A stretch of DNA of 46,083 nucleotides, from the NCBI GenBank assembly GCA_910586515.1, contig CAJUGL010000003.1, positions 61,929 to 108,011 on the forward strand, in the 5' to 3' direction. The translations under genes and the position numbers were made by a program. Of this stretch, positions 42,481 through 46,083 are shown piece by piece. Each line of letters opens with the position of its first letter. Position 1 is the first letter of the stretch. A model generated the notes under the pieces. It worked only from the letters and a program-made list of their open reading frames with translations, searched no databases and had not been told where the DNA came from. The DNA comes from an uncultured Acetatifactor sp. GTDB taxonomy: Bacteria; Bacillota; Clostridia; Lachnospirales; Lachnospiraceae.

Positions 42481-43473
42481 CTACTCAAATTCCACGGTTT
42501 TCAGCAGCTCCCTGATTTCCTCCACGCCCAGCCACTGGTCATTGTTTCCGGAACTGTAGGAGAATCCCTCCTGCACCTGTCTGCCTGTGGGAACCGCCCT
42601 GCGGCTCTCACTCCATACCATCTGGGGATAAATCACATAATGATTGTCATATTCGTAGGTATTGAGAGAATCCTCCACCGGCACCATGATTTCGTGCAGC
42701 TTCTCTCCCACCCGAATCCCCACCTCTGTCATCCTGCAGCCCGGCAGCATGGCCTGGGCCAGGTCTGTGATCTTGAAAGAAGGAATCTTGGAGATAAAGG
42801 TCTCCCCTCCCTTTGCCTCCTCCAGAGCCTTCACCACCAGCTCTACCCCCTGCCGCAGACTGATCCAGAACCGAGTCATGCGGTAATCCGTAATCGGAAG
42901 CTCATCGCCTCCATTTTTGATAATGTCATGAAAGAAAGGTATCACCGATCCCCTGCTTCCCGCCACATTGCCGTAACGCACAATGGAAAAGCAGGTATCC
43001 TTGGAACCGGCATAGGCATTGGCCGCGATAAAAAGCTTGTCCGACACAAGCTTCGTTCCTCCGTAGAGATTCACCGGATTCACCGCCTTATCCGTGGACA
43101 GAGCCACCACCTTCTTCACTCCCGCATCCAACGCTGCGTCTATCACATTCTGGGCTCCGTTGATATTGGTTTTTACGGCCTCCGCCGGATTGTACTCACA
43201 GGCCGGCACCTGCTTCAATGCCGCCGCGTGAATGCAGTAGTCCACTCCCTCAAAAGCCCTGGCAAGCCTTTCCCTGTCCCGCACATCGCCGATAAAAAAG
43301 CGCAGCTTCGCATCATGCTCCTGAAATTCATTCCGCATAATAAACTGTTTAAACTCATCCCGGGAATAAATAATAATTTTTCTTGGATTGTAATTCTCCA
43401 ATACATAACGGGTAAAAGCCTTGCCGAAAGAGCCTGTTCCACCCGTTATCAAGATAGATTTATCGTTTAACAT
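42481..43473 (-). CDS. pseB: UDP-GlcNAc 4,6-dehydratase (5-inverting), PseB
   Basis: The protein has 330 residues, PseB/FlaA1 type. LITGGTGSFGKAF (8-20) binds NADP, and catalytic Asp128 and Lys129 in STDKAV and Tyr137 in LYGGTK match the family. It performs dehydration and C5 epimerisation of UDP-GlcNAc, the first step of pseudaminic acid synthesis. The start at 43473 has GAGGAAG upstream. It is the first gene of the second minus-strand series, with a promoter at 43523-43551. Confidence 0.95.
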   Translation of the reverse strand: MLNDKSILITGGTGSFGKAFTRYVLENYNPRKIIIYSRDEFKQFIMRNEFQEHDAKLRFFIGDVRDRERLARAFEGVDYCIHAAALKQVPACEYNPAEAVKTNINGAQNVIDAALDAGVKKVVALSTDKAVNPVNLYGGTKLVSDKLFIAANAYAGSKDTCFSIVRYGNVAGSRGSVIPFFHDIIKNGGDELPITDYRMTRFWISLRQGVELVVKALEEAKGGETFISKIPSFKITDLAQAMLPGCRMTEVGIRVGEKLHEIMVPVEDSLNTYEYDNHYVIYPQMVWSESRRAVPTGRQVQEGFSYSSGNNDQWLGVEEIRELLKTVEFE

Positions 43474-43522
43474 TCTTCCTCTTTTCCGCACGGTGTCCCA
43501 CACCTGCTTGATTCTTTGCTAT

Positions 43523-43551
43523 AGCATATCATATTATTCCCGAAAAGGCAA
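43523..43551 (-). promoter_or_regulatory. Promoter for the pseB series
   Basis: On the minus strand, TTGCCT (43546-43551) and TATGCT (43523-43528) are 17 bp apart. The leader to the ATG at 43473 is about 45 nt. Confidence 0.5.
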
Positions 43552-43583
43552 ATTTTAGCAGAAAAAGGAGGCAGAGAAAAAAT

Positions 43584-43628
43584 GTCAAAAAAATAGAAAC
43601 GGCGGAACCGACTTAAGCCGGTTCCGCC
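43584..43628 (-). terminator. Rho-independent terminator after the coiled-coil gene
   Basis: A perfect 10-bp stem (GGCGGAACCG with CGGTTCCGCC, 43601-43628) has an 8-base loop. On the minus strand it is followed by GTTTCTATTTTTTT. It ends the transcript of the gene at 43763 and separates it from the pseB promoter. Confidence 0.85.
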
Positions 43629-43692
43629 ATTTCCGATTCCCCTTTTATGTGCTTATTGTAAAACAAATCTGACTCTATGTAAAGAAAAACAC

Positions 43693-43719
43693 ATCGACAA
43701 ATATCGACATATATCGACA
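43693..43719. repeat. Three ATCGACA repeats at 10-bp intervals
   Basis: ATCGACA occurs at 43693, 43703 and 43713, with the flanking A/T bases also repeated. The spacing is about one DNA helical turn. It lies between the coiled-coil gene and its terminator, so in its transcript's 3' end, and upstream of the pseB promoter. Confidence 0.7.
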
Positions 43720-43762
43720 TAACTGCCTTTCGTTACTGTCCGCCCGCCAGGGAGCATGTGCT

Positions 43763-44008
43763 TTACGTTCTCTTCAATTCAGGGGTAATTCCTCGGTTGC
43801 TCAACAATTCTTCCAGACAGGCTTTCGCAGCCTTCAGCTCAGCATTTTCTATAGACAGACGCCTGTTTTCACGGCTCAGTTCATCATTGCTGGCATTCCG
43901 TCTGGTAAGATCGGCCTTCAGCTTGGCAATCTCTTCATCCTTCTGGGCAATTTGAGCGCGCAGTTTTGACTTTCTGGCATCGAATAACATGAGCAACGAT
44001 TTCGCCAT
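43763..44008 (-). CDS. Small coiled-coil protein
   Basis: The protein has 81 residues and is almost entirely predicted coiled coil: a heptad-like pattern runs from about residue 10 to 72 (LRAQIAQKDEEIAKLKADL, then ENRRLSIENAELKAA). There is no signal peptide or membrane segment. I chose the ATG at 44008 (MAKSLLMLFDARKS), with GGAGG eight bases upstream, over a longer frame. It has its own strong promoter (44072-44100) and terminator (43584-43628), so it is transcribed separately. I do not recognise the family. It could be a dimeric regulator or scaffold. Confidence 0.7.
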   Translation of the reverse strand: MAKSLLMLFDARKSKLRAQIAQKDEEIAKLKADLTRRNASNDELSRENRRLSIENAELKAAKACLEELLSNRGITPELKRT

Positions 44009-44071
44009 CTCCTTCACCTCCCTTCCCTCCGGCCCCGGCTGCATCCTCCGGTAAATGCCGTTTATAATGCT

Positions 44072-44100
44072 ATTTTATTTCCTTTTTCGACGGCTGTCAA
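44072..44100 (-). promoter_or_regulatory. Strong promoter for the coiled-coil gene
   Basis: On the minus strand, a perfect TTGACA (44095-44100) and TAAAAT (44072-44077) are 17 bp apart. Apart from this and the terminator at 44236, the AT-rich 314 bp between 44009 and 44322 hold no gene that I can see. Confidence 0.75.
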
Positions 44101-44235
44101 TTGATTATTACTTAATATATTGCCATACCGCTTACTTTAGGTTAATTCAGCGATTAAATGCCGCCTCTTACAGGGCATATGCGGTAATTGGGGGATGGGA
44201 GTGCGGCAGAGTTTATAAAAATTTAAGTAAATAAA

Positions 44236-44296
44236 GAATAAAAAACACACTCAGGGATTTTAGTGTAAAAAGTCCTTCACTATGCCCTGAATGTGT
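44236..44296 (-). terminator. Rho-independent terminator after the large surface protein gene
   Basis: A 12-bp stem (ACACATTCAGGG with CCCTGAGTGTGT, one G-T pair) encloses a smaller inner stem (TAGTG with CACTA). On the minus strand it is followed by TTTTTTATT. It lies 27 bp after the stop codon at 44323. Confidence 0.8.
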
Positions 44297-44322
44297 TGAT
44301 TCATACTCACGATCTAAAACAT

Positions 44323-46083
44323 TTACTGCATGCGGAAAATCAAACTGTTCTCGTCCAGCCTGTCTAAAGCCAAATCTCCCTTCCCTACATTGGAAGCATT
44401 GTAGAGCGCAAACGTCATTCCGTCATACCCAACCGGAACCTGGCACTCATAGAGAAGTGTGACATAACCGGAACCGTCCTCTCTCCATCCCTCTTCCAAC
44501 ACCTCATAATGTGTTGAAATATCATATTCTTTTCCTTCGAAATGAATGACATTTCCCCGCTCTATGGAATCGTCTTCCGCCGTCTCAACGGAAGCATTAT
44601 TAAAGGCGTAATAATCCAAACCATACAAAACAGCATACCGATACCCAAAGTAAAGCGCGCTCTTGCTGTCGAATTTCATGGAAACCTTCACTTGCTTCCA
44701 TTCATATCCCTCCCGGGCAGCATGTGTTTCATCGGATTCAAAGGTATTATAGTCAAAAACCGCCTTGCCGACTGTCCTGAGCCCACCTACATCATAACAG
44801 TTTGTGGTATACTCATACTCCGTCCCAGCCTCTACGTTGCTCTCAATCCCAAATGCCTCAAAACCGCTGATCACCTTTTCTGAGAGTTTTACACCTGTCT
44901 CACTGTCAAATTCGTATTCCTTATTGGCAATGACCACAGTGCCTCTGGCCATGGTGCCGTAAACCGGATCGTAATAATACAGTCCGTCCTCGGTCCATCC
45001 TTTGAACATATGTCCGTTTTCATCATAAAACACCCATTTGCCCAAATTTCCCGCTGCATCAGCCTGACCGTTCTCAAGATAAACCAGTTTATTTACAGCC
45101 AGACGCCCCTGTTCCGTACCATCCAGCCAAACCCACTCCGCCGCGGCTTCATCATACAGTTCTTCACCGAGATATTCCGGTTCTTCCGGCTTCCATCCCT
45201 GGCGCACCCAATCCACATACCAATAGGAATGCTCGTCGATTGTCAGCCAGAACTTTGACTCTATCTCCTCAATCAGGTGTCCGTCTGTCTCATCAAAAAG
45301 CCAGACTGCCCCGTTGATCTCCTGCTCACCCTTGATCATCTGACCTGTCTCCAGGTCATAAAACACCTTTCTGCCATCCGAAAGCACCATGGGTCCCTTT
45401 ACCTGTGCACCTGTCACAGGCTCATAGTAATATGCCTGCCCGTCAAGGATATACTCCCCCTTGACTCTGCGGCCTTCTTCGTCGTAGCGAACCCATTTGC
45501 CTCCGTCCGTCTCCAGGTAGACTTCTCTCCCTGCGGCTCTGGCCCCGTTGTCGGCATTATCCAGCCAGTACCAGTTTTCGGTTTCCGGGTCATAGACTTC
45601 CTTGCCGCCCTCTTCCAATCCCTGCTTTACGCCGTCTTCATACCAGTAATATTTACCGTCCTCTTCCTTCCAGCCATTAAACGCCTCCTCAGAATCCGGC
45701 TCCGCCGTTTCACCAGGCACTGTTCCCGGTTTCTGACCTTCGCTTCCTTCCGCAGGCTTACCTGTGGCTTCCGGCCCGGTGCTGCTTCCTCCCTGAACCT
45801 TATCATCCTCTCCGGACTCACTGGAATCGGTTCCCTGAGATTCGCTGCCCTCTTCCTCTGATTCTTCGGATTTGCTCTCCTCTTCTGTCTCGCTGGAATT
45901 TGATTCCTCTGATTCGCTGCTTTCCTCCTCGGATTCTTCGGATTCGCTTTCCCCGCTCTCTTCCGAATCTGTGCTTTCCTCTTCTGTATCGCTGGACTCT
46001 GTCTCCTGAGATTCGCTGCTTTCCTCCCCGGATTCTTCGGATTCGCTTTCCCCGCTCTCTTCCGAATCTGTGCTTTCCTCTTC
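44323..46083 (-). CDS. Large Ser/Glu-rich surface protein, C-terminal part (runs off right edge)
   Basis: The frame is open from the window edge to the stop at 44323, at least 586 residues, with the N-terminus missing. The first 120 or so visible residues are a repetitive Ser/Glu/Thr stretch (SESEESEEESSES type). Two copies of a module of about 110-120 residues follow, rich in tryptophan and tyrosine, containing WYWLDNADNG or WVWLDGTEQG and then KWVxYDE and YYYxPV. They resemble cell-wall- or glucan-binding repeats. The last 180 or so residues are an unrecognised domain ending LIFRMQ. It is probably an extracellular adhesin or wall-associated protein with an acidic stalk. A terminator follows. 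It may be anchored to or interact with the glycan made next door. Confidence 0.8.
   Translation of the reverse strand, partial: EEESTDSEESGESESEESGEESSESQETESSDTEEESTDSEESGESESEESEEESSESEESNSSETEEESKSEESEEEGSESQGTDSSESGEDDKVQGGSSTGPEATGKPAEGSEGQKPGTVPGETAEPDSEEAFNGWKEEDGKYYWYEDGVKQGLEEGGKEVYDPETENWYWLDNADNGARAAGREVYLETDGGKWVRYDEEGRRVKGEYILDGQAYYYEPVTGAQVKGPMVLSDGRKVFYDLETGQMIKGEQEINGAVWLFDETDGHLIEEIESKFWLTIDEHSYWYVDWVRQGWKPEEPEYLGEELYDEAAAEWVWLDGTEQGRLAVNKLVYLENGQADAAGNLGKWVFYDENGHMFKGWTEDGLYYYDPVYGTMARGTVVIANKEYEFDSETGVKLSEKVISGFEAFGIESNVEAGTEYEYTTNCYDVGGLRTVGKAVFDYNTFESDETHAAREGYEWKQVKVSMKFDSKSALYFGYRYAVLYGLDYYAFNNASVETAEDDSIERGNVIHFEGKEYDISTHYEVLEEGWREDGSGYVTLLYECQVPVGYDGMTFALYNASNVGKGDLALDRLDENSLIFRMQ
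45911..46083. repeat. 99-bp direct repeat in the Ser/Glu stalk
   Basis: The 74 bp at 45911-45984 recur almost unchanged at 46010-46083, a 99-bp (33-residue) period, and the second copy is cut by the window edge. A weaker copy lies near 45840. The array probably continues beyond the window. Confidence 0.85.

Noticed and set aside
43583..43588. Perfect TTGACA on the minus strand upstream of pseB
   Set aside because: The nearest -10-like box (TAAAAT) is 25 bp away, too far, and the hexamer lies at the end of the T-run of the terminator. The TTGCCT/TATGCT pair is better.
1..46083. CRISPR arrays, tRNA or rRNA genes, transposases
   Set aside because: No spacer-repeat pattern, RNA gene or transposase-like protein was seen. 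The tandem repeats present are coding or short leader repeats without spacers.

Overview
The window looks like part of the chromosome of a GC-rich member of the Clostridia, most likely a Lachnospiraceae-type gut anaerobe. This is an inference from AGGAGG-type ribosome binding sites, TTGACA/TATAAT-like promoters, the mix of protein families and the acidic, repeat-rich surface proteins. No taxonomic marker gene is present. Almost all of the DNA is one large surface-polysaccharide locus, read mainly on the minus strand. I see no rRNA, tRNA, CRISPR array or transposase gene.

Layout. The left edge (1-312) holds the start of an acidic protein with 69-bp repeats. Next comes a plus-strand, membrane-anchored SGNH-like protein (581-1762). 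A long minus-strand gene series runs from 22734 down to 1776: three membrane proteins of unknown function, a WecE-type aminotransferase, a GtrB-type glycosyltransferase, a GtrII-type membrane glycosyltransferase, an SGNH hydrolase, pseG, a pseI-formyltransferase fusion, pseF, a GT2, an ABC flippase, a sialyltransferase-like GT52 protein, and three more GT-C-like membrane proteins. A divergent promoter region (22735-22918) separates it from a second plus-strand SGNH hydrolase (22919-24331). A second minus-strand series runs from 43473 down to 24398: pseB, gmd, glf, manC, a Wzy/WaaL-like protein, pseC, membrane proteins, four GT2 enzymes, an FAD oxidoreductase, a DegT aminotransferase, a GNAT acetyltransferase, another GT-C-like protein, and at its distal end an AT-rich AAA-ATPase/PD-(D/E)XK gene. 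The right edge carries a small coiled-coil gene between its own promoter and terminator, and the C-terminal part of a large Ser/Glu-rich surface protein with duplicated aromatic repeats.

How it fits together. Enzymes for CMP-pseudaminic acid are spread over both series: pseB, pseC, a pseH candidate, pseG, pseI and pseF. The synthase carries an extra formyltransferase domain, which suggests an N-formylated nonulosonate or precursor. ManC and Gmd supply GDP-mannose and GDP-4-keto-6-deoxymannose. Glf supplies UDP-galactofuranose. Two further aminotransferases point to amino-deoxy sugars. The ABC exporter and the Wzy/WaaL-like protein suggest flipping and polymerisation or ligation. Several polyprenyl-phosphate-sugar synthase-like GT2 enzymes together with five to eight GT-C-like membrane proteins suggest extracytoplasmic decoration, and the SGNH proteins suggest acyl-group editing. 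No initiating phosphoglycosyltransferase, RmlA/B, GDP-sugar reductase or GtrA-like flippase is seen in the window.

Unexplained structure includes a dispersed 32-bp palindromic repeat (four copies, two forming the 3' end of pseG), an exact 17-bp-period tandem repeat upstream of the GT52 gene, and an SGNH paralogue that has lost its catalytic serine motif.
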